A DNA stretch of 64,000 bases from Liolophura sinensis (GCF_032854445.1 NC_088301.1:34275187-34339186), one strand, 5' to 3'; shown: positions 23,841-36,807, counted from the stretch's first letter. A program made the numbers and translations. The notes: generated by a model from the sequence alone, not told the origin.

Positions 23841-24076
23841 CTGTTATAGAAGCAAACGCAAAGAAGTTGAGTAATGGTGATCTGCCTTAGTGAAGAACAC
23901 AATAACAAAGGTGGGAATACTTCCAAAAGAGTAGGCCTAAAGGTGATCCCATCACATATACCAAAGTGTAGGACATCTAGTTGATGTATTTGTAACGGTT
24001 TTATTTAGGATTGGCAAAATGTATGTTCATGTATACCTAAGATCTGACATACACAGGATGTTCGTTCCCCGTTAAG

Positions 24077-24687
24077 CCCCGTCCAGACTATCCAACATCG
24101 TTCAACTTTTGTTGACTCAATAGCAAGTTGAATGCTGTTGAGGTAAGTTGAGTGTTCCGTCCACACTATAAATCAGATAGGTCAACATTGTCCAACTCTG
24201 TCGTCATGTGTTGAACCATGTTTTTTAAACAAACTTTCGATAAATTGGAGGGAAATTTCCATCTTTCTCTCCGATGCATGAGACAAAAGGATTTTATTTT
24301 GCCCCTGTCTTTGTAATCTTTAGAGAGAGTGTTGTAAACACAAGGGTATTTTTCATACTCGTGTATCAACAAAACTGTCTCATCATTAGACCAGTTTCTC
24401 TATTTCGCCTTTGGTGCCTTCTTTTTGCCCAGGCCACGTGCCTTAAGACGGTCACGTCATTTCTAACGGCCGCTGATTGGCTACTTTCACTCAACGTGAC
24501 TCAACTTGTTGACAAAAATACACATTCACATCTCCGATTCAACAAAGTTGGACGGTGTTGAGTGTTGTTGAAACAAGTTGAAGAACCTGTCTACACTACT
24601 CAACACGGTTCAACTTATTGACGCAAATTCAAGTTGACTCTTGTTGAGTCAACAAAAGTTGGGTGATGTTGGATAGTGTGGACGGGG
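24077..24687. mobile_element. foldback MITE M2 with long terminal inverted repeats
   Basis: The left end CCCCGTCCAGACTATCCAAC and the right end (reverse complement) CCCCGTCCACACTATCCAAC are nearly identical. Similarity continues through ACTTTTGTTGACTCAA for at least 50 bases and more weakly for about 150. GTTGA/TCAAC motifs are repeated in the subterminal regions. The flanks (GTTAAG and TTTTAC) do not show a clean target duplication. No transposase is encoded, so it is non-autonomous; the superfamily is not assigned. Confidence 0.75.
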
Positions 24688-24699
24688 TTTTACGGAGCC

Positions 24700-26213
24700 C
24701 ATGGAATTGAAGGTGATCAGACCAATTGTGAGCGTTATTGAGCGAAGGGTATGTGAGTGAGAGGAGGGAAAAAACAGGAAAATTGATAAAGTTTATAGTA
24801 TGAGACAAGGAAAGTGAATCAACATGGTGTGGGCGTGTAATGGAGCATATAGTAAAGGTGATACAACATATGGCGTTGTGCCAAGATATAGGCCTACTAC
24901 CTACATTAAACGTAGAACACTGCAGAGCCTATTAAAGGTGATTAAGGGAGTATCTAAATACAAGAATTATAACTACATGTATAAGGGTCACAGAGATACA
25001 GGCGTGTGTCATCTAACCCTGTCCAATTTGAACCACATTTAACCCCCACTCAACGTTGTGACATAAAATTAAATGCCATAACATGGTCACATTCCTGTTT
25101 TAATTTAAAGTCAAGTGAAGTAACATAATTTTATGACAGCAAACCTTAGGCTTATCAACTGATCTTGCAACTAATCGATGTTTTCTAGGAAAGTGATTCA
25201 GGAAAGTAAGCCACGATTAGGGTCTGGCGTGAATAGTGGATCCATCGTTTTGAGAATCGTCCGTTTCATTGTGCGACAAACTGAGGATATATTTGGACTA
25301 GCGCAAAGTCCGGGCGCGACCTTTGTCAAACCAAACACGGACACATCCACGGTAATACAATCGAACAGAAGAATTACATGTACTGGACGCACTAATAGGG
25401 ATAAATACAACTACTAGAAGATCTCTCCGACATATCTCGTACATACTGCAAGAAAAAAAATTTTGATGAAAGATGTGACCTGGTCATAGCAATGATTTAT
25501 CTATTTATTTGGCTGTTACTTACCGACGTACTCAAGAAATTTTAACTATATGATGGCGGTCAGTTTCTTGATGGGGGAGACCGGAATATCCAAGGGTCAT
25601 TTTGTTGTGCGTAGCATCGTACTCACGAAATTATAACTTATACCAGAGTTGTATGCATGTTAGGGAAAAACGGATGGGAGGTCCGAAGTAAACCACTGCC
25701 CTTTGCCAGGTGTATACTTTCGCCCGGGATCTCGAGGCAGCCTAAGCACGCAATTAATTCTAAGTAGTTGGCCTATATACTGCAAAATACTGGCATTAAA
25801 ACAATCTAAACGTGAACTTATTAAATTTAAGCATAAATTCGAAACTTATAAATTCCCTCATCTTGTATAAGGCCAGGCATTGGAATATGCGATTTTCACA
25901 GCCTTTGCTATAAGGTTCCGTTTTAAAGCATAAAAGATTGCTTTGTGATATTGTGGTCTGAAGGAGCTAGGCCTCGTGCTGGATTTGAGCCATTGGGAAC
26001 AGATCATTCGGTTAAGGCAAGATCAACGCGAAAACGATGTTGTGCAGAAATAGCCAGCGATGGTCCCTTCTGTGGCCAAGGAACATTTTGGTTCTGCAGC
26101 AAAATAAGCCCCAAATATTGCCGGATTGTTGTGCACCGAAATGTTTAGACAGTTTGTAAAACCTACTTATGGCCACCATACTGGATCAGTATTGCTAAAC
26201 TAGCCCTTAAATG
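24700..26213. other. gene-less stretch with old SINE pieces
   Basis: Apart from the SINE 3'-domain fragment at about 25.5 kb, no coding or RNA gene is recognised. The frame at 25178-25417 has no recognisable family. Confidence 0.45.
25497..25592 (-). mobile_element. SINE 3'-domain fragment, old
   Basis: CTATTTATTTGGCTG followed by CGACGTACTCAAGAAATTTT and GATGGCGGTCAG resembles the reverse of the family A 3' domain with many substitutions. Confidence 0.45.
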
Positions 26214-26273
26214 TATTTATTTATTTATATATTTATTTGTATCTTTATTTGAACATAGCGACTGGGTAGACTG

Positions 26274-26520
26274 TTATTTATTTATTTATTTATTTATTTG
26301 ACTGCTGTTTTACGCCGTACTCAAGATTATTTCACTTCTACGACGGCGGCCAGCATTATGGTTGGAGGAAACCGGGCAGAGCCCGGGGGAAACCCATGAA
26401 CCTCCGGTGAAGAGGCCAGCAAGATCTAGGCTCGAACTCACAGCGACCGCCTTGGTGAGAGGCTCATTGTGACAGGCTGGCGCACTAACTCATTGACCAC
26501 GCTAACTACCTCAGCCACAG
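26274..26520 (-). mobile_element. SINE family A, near full-length copy
   Basis: It reads on the minus strand from the A-box side (CTGTGGCTGAGG near 26520) to the (AAAT)n tail at 26274. The conserved 3' domain (ACGGCGTAAAACAGC) is present, and the B box has a substitution. The tail is extended into a long TTTA microsatellite from about 26214. Confidence 0.85.
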
Positions 26521-27639
26521 TTCACATATGCCTGATGAACCATTGTTTTGTTAGAATGCAAACATGTTATATACATACATATAAAATCAACAATGTAATG
26601 TTCTTCTAAGACAAAAGTTTACAGCATCTCTGTGTCGTCAAGTGCGATCCATTTATTGTCTGAAGATAAAACAAAAACTAAAGCCACGGTTGTAAACGTA
26701 ATTTGTTATTCGTGTTACATTTTTGTTTGTTTACTCTTCCCCCTTACCTGTCACCGTGTTAAAACTGTCGCGATTCGCCTCTGTTTTCGTCGCTCGAGGC
26801 AAAGATCTTGGTCACGGCCCCTGGTGAACCACTTTCCAAGGTCTCACCTTCTCGCGCTTAACAGGTCGAGATTACGATCGAGGAGACATGTTGATGAGTG
26901 CGCTGTACCCCAAGGCTACATCAGCCAGCCGTGACGGGATAATTCATTAGAAAATATCATTAGGGCCATCAATCCTTATCTCTCGAGGATATGTTGGTTA
27001 GCTTACATGTGACACCTCTCTGAGTATTTCCTGAGGTTATGTAACTGCACAAAGGTACCCTTTAATCGTTTCATATGCATCATGTTAAACAGCCTTTGTA
27101 ACCCCTTCTAAACTCCCTGAAGTCTTAAGTTATGGGAATGCACGTTGGAAAATTTAACAATAAACAAATTCTTCCTATTCCTTTGATTTCAACTGTCTTT
27201 TATAATATATTTATTGCAAAACTATAGCGCTGTGTTGTAGTTACTTAGTCAAATGCGTTATATTCTCAACGATTTATAACATCAGACTGTTTTGGACTTA
27301 CACTTTCTAATTTGTGTAGGAACGATTCTACACCAGCAGATCAGCAGATCAGAGACAATATTACGTGGGTAGTGCACATTCGCCTAAATGTCCATTTTTC
27401 ATGGTAGACATTTAGTAGACAACAGTTTATATATTTTCTTGGCGAAACTGCTGGTACGAAACGCGATTGACTTTCATCACCAGAATCAGCATGTACGATA
27501 CCCAGTGTAAATTCCAAACAACAATATTGCTGTCGGTGAAACGACTTTCTAAAGAGCATCCACCAATAACATGTTCAGCTGTTGGAGCTAATGTGTGATG
27601 ACATATATTATATTTGTTTTATTTGTATTCTTGTGGTAG

Positions 27640-27860
27640 GCCTGTTGGCTAAATGATGCAGGCCATGGACAAGGATTACTGGCTATTAACTACCGGACTC
27701 TGAAGTTGCTGGTTCGAATCCCAGAGTAGTTTCAAGCCATAACGCGCGGCAGTTCTGCCCGCGTGTCGATATCACTTTACAGGCAGACCTCTACGCCAGC
27801 AAAACTTCACACCCACAGTAAGCATTTTTCGGACGCAAAATACCAATTCCAATTTTTCAG
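27640..27860 (+). repeat. possible tRNA-derived element (third type)
   Basis: GCTGGTTCGAATCCCAGAGT at about 27709-27728 is a perfect B-box-like sequence, and GTTGGCTAAATGATGC upstream could be a decayed A box. The following GC-rich body (ATAACGCGCGGCAGTTCTGC) has no second copy in the window, so family status is unproven. Confidence 0.3.
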
Positions 27861-28049
27861 ATTGTAAACCTAGCATAAACCGACGAAAACCAACGTATCA
27901 TTTCCGAAACGACCAGAATGACATGGTTTAAATAACTAACATCTACTTCCACTTTCTTTGCGAATGTTGTAAACGTATACACCCTATGTAGTTTCGAAGG
28001 TCAAGTTAGAGCAGCAAATTCAACACTTGTAAATGCATGCATGATTGCG

Positions 28050-28310
28050 TGCTTCCTTAGAGTTCATATAATGTGCCTCCTTGTTGCAAGGCGGATTTCC
28101 ACCGCTCTTTTATACAGAGCTGCTACACTGAGAAGGCAAGTATGCCGCACCGCCCGAGCCATTATACTGATCAACCAGTTGTTGCACTATCCCCGAGCGG
28201 GGAAGTTACAACTTCCTCTTTTAAAGTCTTAGGTGTGACTCGACCCAGGATTGACAATGGATCTACCGCTCCCGAAGCGGACACTCTACCAACTGTGCCA
28301 TCGGGGCCTG
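28050..28310 (-). mobile_element. SINE family B copy lacking the 3' domain
   Basis: It is the reverse complement of the 8.35-8.64 kb copy from the tRNA-like head (GGCCCCGATGGCACAGTTGG at the 28310 end) to the body segment GGAGGCACATTATATGAACT. It stops before the conserved 3' domain. An internal run of changes affects the central body. Confidence 0.8.
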
Positions 28311-28373
28311 TCGCTTATAAATGTATGTATATATTTAATTATATACATTTGATCGTTGTTCAGCGCCATGCAA

Positions 28374-28430
28374 GAATTTTTCACTGAAATCATGGCGGCC
28401 ATTTCTATGGGCAGAGGAAACCTGAATGTC
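28374..28430 (-). mobile_element. SINE 3'-domain fragment, old
   Basis: TTTTTCACTGAAATCATGGC, then GGCCATTTCTATGGGCAGAG, resembles the centre of the family A 3' domain in reverse. The tail is missing. Confidence 0.35.
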
Positions 28431-28918
28431 TAGGGTATACCACTACTGTAGACCTTTCCGCACTGTCAATCAACAATTGGCCAGCCATAGGCAGTATTGT
28501 TGCAAATAGGTCAACCGGATGTCCCACACATTGTTTACCAATGTTCACTCCTTCTGGGATCCTTCCTTCATCAGGAATGGAGTGGAACGTAGCCTTGTCA
28601 CGAGAATCGGTAGTCAGACATAGGATATGTTGATCCATCCATTGACGAATTATTCGACGAAAAGCCTTATGCGTTTTGTACGCCGCTTAACTTTTGCTTT
28701 GAATGTCTCACAAACAGTGAGACCGAAAGATCTCAATGTGTACAATATCTTCTGCTTTTTATGAATAAATATACCAGTCCTTATTCAGTGCAGGATCTTC
28801 AAAAGAGTGAATATAAAGGCCAAGAAGTCATTTTAAAATTTAGACTACACTTGACCACCAAATCCAAATTTCAACAATTTACAAGTTATGACAACTAACT
28901 GTAGCCCATTCAACTCAC

Positions 28919-29451
28919 GTGAGAAAAAAAACACATCTGAGGTCAATAAAATTGAATAACCAAACTCAAGACATACATTTCAAACAACAGCATTTATTGC
29001 ATACGAAACCACTTTCTACCGTACAGTGCAAATGTTTTCACTCCACTATACAAAAATACATTTATCATACCAAAATATGCATACGGACAAACAGTACTTA
29101 CATAAGAGGTGCGACCGCCATGCAGTGTAAAAAATAAGTACAGACAGGACTATACCAAACGGTGGCTATAAAGAACTGTTAAATTAAAGGCGAGTGCAGA
29201 CAGAAATGAATACACGACTTACGTTCGCTATATGTTCTATGTATAACATCTTATTATTTGTAAGTATATATATATATATTTATTTATATATATATATATA
29301 TATATGATCACCGATACAATTCTTTTCTTCATTATGCCTTTCTGGGACAAACTCCACTCATATCATGTACAGGATAACATATTATTAATTACTTTGTCTT
29401 TCTACAAATTCGATCGGTCATGAATTACTTCTACCAGCTACTGTGTATGTA

Positions 29452-29483
<32 letters not shown>

Positions 29484-29508
29484 CACATATACATATATAT
29501 ATATATAT

Positions 29509-29558
<50 letters not shown>

Positions 29559-32500
29559 TTACATATATATATGTATATATATATTTATTTATATCATATA
29601 TATTGAATAGATATATGCCAAAAAGCACACAATAAGTCATATTAGAGCAGGTAAAGATTGACAAAAAAGAAAGATCCCTGATTTGAACGGTTCATTGTGA
29701 TTACAGCGTTAGGTAATACGTCCACTCAATTCACACTTATTCATAGTATAATACGGGTATACACACTCGATGGGGTCCAGTTCATGTGTTTACTTTCAAC
29801 GATAACACAAAAGCCTCAAGCCACATAGCCAAGGAAGAACAATAATGCTATAGTATATCACACTGGTATATTTCCAAGGCGAGCAGCATTGGGACATAAC
29901 AATACAGACCGTATAACTTTGCAATAACTCGTGGTGAAACACATACCAAATTTAATATACAAGGTGAAAAATGGCGGTCTATTTGTTAAACGGCGCCCAC
30001 GAACAAAGAAATTCAATGTCGCTCTGTGGTTTTCTTAATATATTACATCAGCTATATCTTACGTTGGTTACCACAATGCTCAATCTTCAATGCCTCTTGA
30101 CACCTCGACATGGGAATTTATCGTAACTGCCATAGCGTAACTCACCAAAGAAAGGAGACAAAAAAAAAAACAAAAAAAAAAAACACGCACACACAAAACA
30201 GAATCAGCTCCTCTTTACAATCTCATACAGTGACCTATACACATTACCAGAGTTATTCTCACAGGCATGTTTAAATCTTTTTTAGGTGAAACCTGTCTTC
30301 ACGCAGCATTGATCTAACCTTAATAAAAATCCTTGCTTCCACGAGAGACTGCCTCTTTTGCAAAACGACTGTCTTTCTAGCACATTACACATTTGCCAAC
30401 ATCACAATCAGCAAGACTTTTCCACCACAATTTAAAGCCATCTGAAAATTTTGTATAGACCAGGAGCAGAGCTACAATGGTGAATACTCAGTTTTCGTAA
30501 GTTTTGTTGACAAGGAAAAAAATTGAAAGGAAAAATGAAAATGGACTTCAATACGTCCAAAAAATACTTTGGTAGGAAATGTATAAAGATAGGATCTAGA
30601 GCCAAGTTTAACAATGTTTCAGCTGTGAAGAATAGACAAAAACATGTACATGGGTGGGTATAACGTAGCCCAAGGAAAACAGAGCCAAAGGAAAGTACAC
30701 ACACTCCAATATTAATCAAGGTCCAACATCAATTCTTGGATGAAGTGGAATAAGGAATGGATAAAACGTTCAAACAACAGAACAGCTATCATCTGTTCAA
30801 ACAATATAGTATTATTGTAATTAAAAACGGAAGGAAAGAATCACTCACGTGAAGTTCTGATTTAAATATTATTTTCTATTCACTCCAACGATGAAATATC
30901 AAATAAACTTGTAATTATACATACATTTTTTGGTGGGTGTTAATTACTTCATAAACAATATTAGTACACACTCATAATAAATCGGTGGTAGTGCCCTTAC
31001 AGTCTCACAGGTGGGTTGTATATAACTATACATAATGGCACATGATCAACAAAAGAAACATATATGTAAAAGAATGAATAAGAAAAACAAAATATATTCT
31101 TATCATATTTGATCAGCTGACCCAAACTAAAATGGTTTTCACAAAACTGGTTAAACCATTACCTTAAGGAAGAGATTCTTTGTGTGAATCTGATCAATAC
31201 ATGGTTTTATTACTTGATTCCGGACGAAAGAATAATTTAAACACAAAATAGAACACATAATGTTTGTAATGCATTGCAAATAAGATGCAGTTCCTAACTG
31301 ACCACATTCAACGCCACCATATAATGCACTTCAGATCATAAACAACTCGACAGTTTGTGATTTTCCACACAGATCATTAACTTAAATATATCTGAAAATG
31401 TCTTTACCAAACTGCAAATGTCTAATACACTTGGTCACAAATTTGGTATAACCTTAATTAAAAAAAAAAAAACATCAATCATACAGAGGTTTGACACTAC
31501 CGTATAAAGTGAGTATTCAGAGACTTCTGAAAAAATTTGTGAGAATAACAATCCATCGAGCGTTTGAAAAAAATTTAAATTTACATAAGTGATACAAATA
31601 TTTGTAAGAGCGACAAAAAAGCATTCATAAAAAATCTCTTTCAAAACCACACTGCTTGAAAAAAAGTAATGGTAACAATGGTGTTGTTATTGTACATTTA
31701 CAGCAGGTGATAAAATTCTGTGAGACTGGCTCTATTGCTGAATAGCTTTGCAAACTCTTATGTATACATATATATTGCCAAATTCCTGACACATAGCTTT
31801 GTTTGAAATAAATTTCATTGATGGGTTTTGTTCATCATGAAAATATTCTAGACATGTCTGTAACAAAATGGAGCTGATGACTAAATCTTCAGAATTTGAT
31901 TTTCAACCATATAATGTGCATTTTTATGTTACACATAAAGAAAGGAGAAAGAAAAATAAAAAAGTTTTGGAAAAGAAAATGAAGACTGGGATAATACGTT
32001 TGGCAACAATTGACATGCCTTCATTAACATGACCAACATTTTCACTTAAACTGCTTAAATTGTACAATACTTAGCTCCAGTAAGACGCCATCATAATACA
32101 TGAAATCACCTCTAGCAGTTTAAGTAAAGGGTCACCGAAGGCAGGGCAGGGTCAGGTGAAAATGCAAAACCATTTTTTATCAAAAATATAGATAAAATCA
32201 CACATTTGCACACCACACCACAGCAATCCCTCAAACACAATCATTGCAAAGAACAACTCTGAAAGAGCATGAAATAAATAAATAATAAACGGTCCATAAA
32301 ACCCCATAAATGGTATCATATATATTATAGTAGTATCTTATTCATATGTTATATGCAAGTCATGGATTCAATTCAATTCACCGAACCTTAAAACATGCAA
32401 GCGATTAATACACATCTCATTATGAGATGGATTTGATCACATTACAAGTGATGAGGAATTCGGCAGCCATGTTCAATGCACAAACATGTGTACTACTACC

Positions 32501-34542
32501 ATGATACTGAATAACTTAAATATACGCACGCAACAAACTTAACTAACAATCCCAAAATCACAATTCCAAAATGCCTAAGTAATAATTATAATAATATATT
32601 ATTCAATATATAGAACGCAAGTTTAAAAAATACCACACTCACATCACAACAGATTATTTTCAAGTATTATAATAACAACAACACACAGAAATGCACACAT
32701 ATAGTATCTACAATCTAAAGCCACACTACCTTTAAATCTAGTGCAAATATCACCACACTATGCATCAGATTTGAAATAAATTAAGATATTATAATGGAAG
32801 CTTGGGTAGCCCTCCTACCACAAAACCTCTATACATGCACTTCGAGACCTGAAAACTATACAAAGCGCAAGGTTACTTGAGAAAACTCTGCAAGAATCAT
32901 CCAAACAGAGCAAGTCAGTAGTCTATAGTTTTTGTGGGAGTAAGATCAATTTCCCCACATGCCTGAGCTAAAGATGCACTTTATCCTGTGATTTATAAAC
33001 AGGAAAGCTGTGGTAGAAAAAAAATTCCATCAGTCCAATACTTGGAGAACTCACATCATTGGCAATACACAGTAGCAGTCTTTAGACACAAGTCTTCAGT
33101 ATGTAAGGCCATTCCAAATTCCTTGGTGATTGAGCTACACATATAGAGACAGTGCACTTGCATTTACATGTAGCATCATTTCAGTATTTTCAACATGCTC
33201 ACTGTGTAGTCTTTACAAACTAAGTGCATGGTGCGAGACAAGACATGTCTCAGATTATGCTTTGTCTTCACAAAAGAGTTCCCTGAAGGGACAGAAATGC
33301 ACAGTTATGAACTCCAAGTCTGGTCATGATCAACACACTATAAACACTCAGTGATCATGTCTGGTTGCAGACAGAGTTATACAAAGACATGGCATGAAAA
33401 CAAATCGCTCCATGCGTTATTTTCTACTGCATACTATTGCACATAAAAGAGATTGCATAAACACTTCATAAAGTCAATAGTGAACCAAAATATGTTTTCA
33501 TATATATCACTCGATAATAAGACGTATCTTGTCCAAGACACAGCCCATGTTTTCAGAGGGTGATTGTGAGGGAATAAAGCTGGAAAAAGCCTGAAGTCCA
33601 TTCAAGAGCTGTATAAACTCAGCCACTGGGTGCCTTGTCTTTTTGAAGGTAATCCCCATTACCTGGGTCCCCATAGAGTAAACCACCCTGTCACATCTGC
33701 ATAGTTTCGCCATGAGGTAAAAGGGGTGATGGTGGAATCTACACTTCCTCTACATGTCTACAGACAATGGTACACACAATGACCTCCAATGAAACACACA
33801 CTAACAAACAGGTCTAAAATTTTACTAAGGAAGATCACAACAGGAATATTTTGATACAAAATAGAAAATGTTGGCAAACTTCTCATGAATATATTGCCTC
33901 ATTATTTGTGGGTATTCCTTAAATCTGCACACCTGCCTTTATAACACTACGATCTATCTGATGACAGCATACAAAGCTCCAAATTCTACTAATGCATTTA
34001 TGTGATATCCTCTTCAGAAAACACTACACAATTTTGTTTACCATGCCTGGACAGCAATATGTATGAAGGAGCTAAATTATTCCAATGGGATTTCTAAAAA
34101 TGCCCATTTTTACATACATGCACTCAACATCACTACATTAACAACACCGTCATGAGATTCACTCTTCAATTCCCCTGCAGGACAAAGCTGGATAATTCTA
34201 GGCCAGGTATGTTACAAATATGAGTACAGTTGCTGCCATGTTAAATAACTACATGTAATTGCAGAAAATAATATTAATAACATAGTCATAATATAATCAT
34301 AATAATAATCATAATAAAGAATCTCATTCAGCTTTGGTGTGTTCAAGATTTGGAAATAGGTGGGAAAAATTGCACGTTATTATTTTTGTATAATATGCTC
34401 GAAATATTTATATAAACAATCACACAACAACTCTCCTGTACAACTAGTATATAGAGGTTGCCTTGGGAGTGGGAAGGTGAGTTGCAAATCACATCACACA
34501 GTAGAGGTATTACCGTAAGTCTGGCTTTCTCGACTGGAAAGT
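28919..34542 (-). other. possible long 3' UTR / downstream region of the zinc-finger gene
   Basis: The stretch is AT-rich, has no coding frame, and contains none of the SINE copies that are frequent just beyond it (28.4 kb and lower). That would fit a transcribed 3' UTR. Minus-strand AATAAA hexamers occur at 34542-34547 (overlapping the stop codon), 31206-31211 and 28993-28998. It includes TA microsatellites at 29263-29307 and 29455-29600 and short poly-A tracts near 30160-30180. Extent and polyadenylation site are not determined. Confidence 0.3.
29263..29600. repeat. TA/CATA microsatellite cluster
   Basis: TATATA runs at about 29263-29307 and 29465-29585 with TACACATA and TACATATA interruptions. 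Tyr/Ile-repeat reading frames on both strands are artefacts. Confidence 0.95.
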
Positions 34543-36807
34543 TTATTGTTCCATTGGGGTGAGAGTGAAGGTCACTGTCACCGGGCTTTTCACGAGGCTG
34601 CGAACGGCCATGTTAATGACAGCCGGCACGAAGTTGCTGTCCTCGTGGCCGCCCTGAAGCTTAAAGGACTGGGTTAGGTAAAGATCCTGGTCACCTGTCT
34701 TGTTCTGCTGAACAGGTAAGTTCAAGGATAAATCCACTGGCTCCTCAATCCCATTGTCACGGGGAAGCTTTTTGCGCCGCTGACGGTGCTTTGTTACCTT
34801 GTGACGGCGGAGATTTTCTGGGATGCGAGTAGAAAACCCACACTTCTTGCAGGTGAACTTCTTCACAGTCAGACTGAACTTTCCCTTTGCTGATGACTTG
34901 GCAGATCGGATGTGATCCTCCCTTATATGCTGTATGCACTGAAGGCGGCTTGAAAATTTGGTAGCACACTTCTTACAATTAAAGCCACTTTTGTCAAAAG
35001 ATCCCTTCCTTGGAGCTCCGGATTTGGAGGGGATGTCGGTCTGGTGGTGGTAGTCGCGAAGGTGACGAAGGTAGGAGTGTTCATAAAGGAATGACTTGAG
35101 GCAGATAGAGCAGGGATAATTGGAGGAGGAACCTTTGCTCATCTTGTGTTTTCTCTCTTCATGAGAATAAATGTTGCTGAGCCAGCGTGTTTTGTAGTCA
35201 CACCGTAAACAGCTGTATACCTTCGGTTTAGTACTTCGAGCATACTTGGTTTTCATGGCCATGGAAATATGGCTGGGTCGCCTGAGTTCGTGCATTGCCT
35301 TTGGTTCGGGTTTTAGGCTTACTTGGGCATTGTGCTCCTGGATCAGGTGCAGCTGTAAGGTCAAGAGATCAGGGAATTCTGCAGAGCAAAGGTGGCAGGC
35401 GCTTCTCTGGCTGTTCAGCCAATCCAAACTCCTCTTCCCAGGTGGCAGAATTTGCAGCTTTGGAGGGGACAAAAGAGAGTGATCTTTCATCAGATGAAGT
35501 TGCAGCTTGTGTAAGTTTTTGAATTGCCTGTTGCACAGACTACAGGATTCTGGCATGTCATGGGTTCTAGTGCTGATGGTAAGTTCATCTTCAAGCTTCA
35601 ATTTCAGACTTTCTGATAATTTCTGTAAAGTCTGAGAACGCTTCTCTTCCTTGGCAATCTTCGTCTGTTCTGAGGTGCTTGAAGTACTGCTGGCTGTGTC
35701 AGAATCCGGCATTTCAACAGACGACGCATTTGACATGATGGGAGAAGCCTTGGCCTGCTCTTCCAGAGAAATGCCATGCTTGTTCAATTTGTGGGTTCGC
35801 AGAAAGTACTTGTTGCAAAGTTCCTTATTGCAGATCTCACAAGCTACTCGAGAGGAGTTGACAGGTTCCTTCCATCTCCATGTGTGTTTCTCAAAGCTGT
35901 CACTTGCTTCAGATGCCATGGTTGGACTTGTATTCAAAACAGCAGTGGAAGTTGACATGGCTGGCACTGATCCAGAGGCAGCTGCAGAGAGAGCAGCAGC
36001 AACCAAGGCCTCTGAAGATGTTACTCGAGCAGCTGGAGTGGAGGTAGCAAGATTCAAGACATCAGATGACCCACGAGATGACGTATCTGCAATAGGCAAC
36101 TGGGTCCTAGGAGCCCGATTTCCAGAGCCTCGCTCAAACTTAGGTGTCTTGATGCCATGCAATTTCAGTTTGTGGGTTCGAAGAAAATATTTGCTGCAAA
36201 ATTCTTTCTTGCAAATCTCGCAGTATGCTTCAGGATCAATACCAAGTTTGACAAGTTCACGTTCTGGAGGCCGTTCAGGTGTTTTGTTAGCATTTCCTTG
36301 TGCTTCAATTTCTTTCACAAGATCTCTGATAACTTTAGCTCCACGTTCCTCTCTCAATTTACTTTCTGATTTTGCTATGTCACTTTTACTGTCCTTATCA
36401 TTTGGGGAAGAATCAATTCCGTGAAGTTTCAGTTTGTGAGCCTTGAGGAAATACTTATTGCACAGTTCCTTGTTGCAAATTTCACACTGGACACGGTCAG
36501 CTAACTTGGCCGCAATCATTGATCCAAACATAGAAGAGGCTCCAGCTTCAGAATTACTTTGTTGGCTTGGTGGGCGAGATAGCTCAGCATCTGGGTCTGA
36601 TTTAATGTGCATGTCCGGCTTCATGAGCTCTCCGATCTCTGGGCTGCCTGAACCATCAGTGAGAATACCATGAATGTTCATCTTATGAATCTTGTAGGAA
36701 TACTTGCTAGAAAATTCCATGTTGCATATGTTGCAATAGGTCACATTTGATTCATTTTGGCCAGATTTGTTCTGGATATTAGCTTTCTCCATTTCAACAG
36801 CTTTCAT
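34543..36807 (-). CDS. C2H2 zinc-finger corepressor-type protein, C-terminal part (fingers 4-13)
   Basis: This 754-codon frame starts with an ATG at 36807, but it most likely continues the upstream frame rather than starting a separate protein. Ten C-x2-C-x12-H-x4-H fingers are visible, at residues 25-46, 108-129, 196-217, 323-344, 422-443, 471-492, 533-554, 566-587, 611-632 and 653-674. The first four have the same CNKYFLxxH...HGI style as the three upstream fingers; the last six are ordinary, diverged fingers. A Ser/Ala-rich low-complexity linker lies at 240-300 and a charged helix-like stretch at 385-410. A basic cluster (HRQRRKK, 674-680) may act as a nuclear signal. PVDLSL at 690-695 (34740-34723) matches the PxDLS CtBP-binding motif. 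Joined to the upstream part, the product would be about 1250 residues with 13 fingers. The stop codon TAA overlaps an AATAAA hexamer. Large open frames on the opposite strand here are shadows. Identity as a zinc-finger protein is certain; the function is inferred from motifs. Confidence 0.93.
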   Translation of the reverse strand: MKAVEMEKANIQNKSGQNESNVTYCNICNMEFSSKYSYKIHKMNIHGILTDGSGSPEIGELMKPDMHIKSDPDAELSRPPSQQSNSEAGASSMFGSMIAAKLADRVQCEICNKELCNKYFLKAHKLKLHGIDSSPNDKDSKSDIAKSESKLREERGAKVIRDLVKEIEAQGNANKTPERPPERELVKLGIDPEAYCEICKKEFCSKYFLRTHKLKLHGIKTPKFERGSGNRAPRTQLPIADTSSRGSSDVLNLATSTPAARVTSSEALVAAALSAAASGSVPAMSTSTAVLNTSPTMASEASDSFEKHTWRWKEPVNSSRVACEICNKELCNKYFLRTHKLNKHGISLEEQAKASPIMSNASSVEMPDSDTASSTSSTSEQTKIAKEEKRSQTLQKLSESLKLKLEDELTISTRTHDMPESCSLCNRQFKNLHKLQLHLMKDHSLLSPPKLQILPPGKRSLDWLNSQRSACHLCSAEFPDLLTLQLHLIQEHNAQVSLKPEPKAMHELRRPSHISMAMKTKYARSTKPKVYSCLRCDYKTRWLSNIYSHEERKHKMSKGSSSNYPCSICLKSFLYEHSYLRHLRDYHHQTDIPSKSGAPRKGSFDKSGFNCKKCATKFSSRLQCIQHIREDHIRSAKSSAKGKFSLTVKKFTCKKCGFSTRIPENLRRHKVTKHRQRRKKLPRDNGIEEPVDLSLNLPVQQNKTGDQDLYLTQSFKLQGGHEDSNFVPAVINMAVRSLVKSPVTVTFTLTPMEQ

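Noticed and set aside
23436-23874. Frames of about 100 codons across the 63-bp satellite
   Set aside because: Open because the period is divisible by three; no start context, splice signals or domain.
29420-29664. Tyr/Ile-rich open frames on both strands
   Set aside because: Produced by the TATA/CATA microsatellite; no coding evidence.
35651-36424. 257-codon open frame on the plus strand
   Set aside because: It lies wholly antisense to the zinc-finger coding sequence. Repeated finger codons without complementary stops create it, and the protein has no domain.
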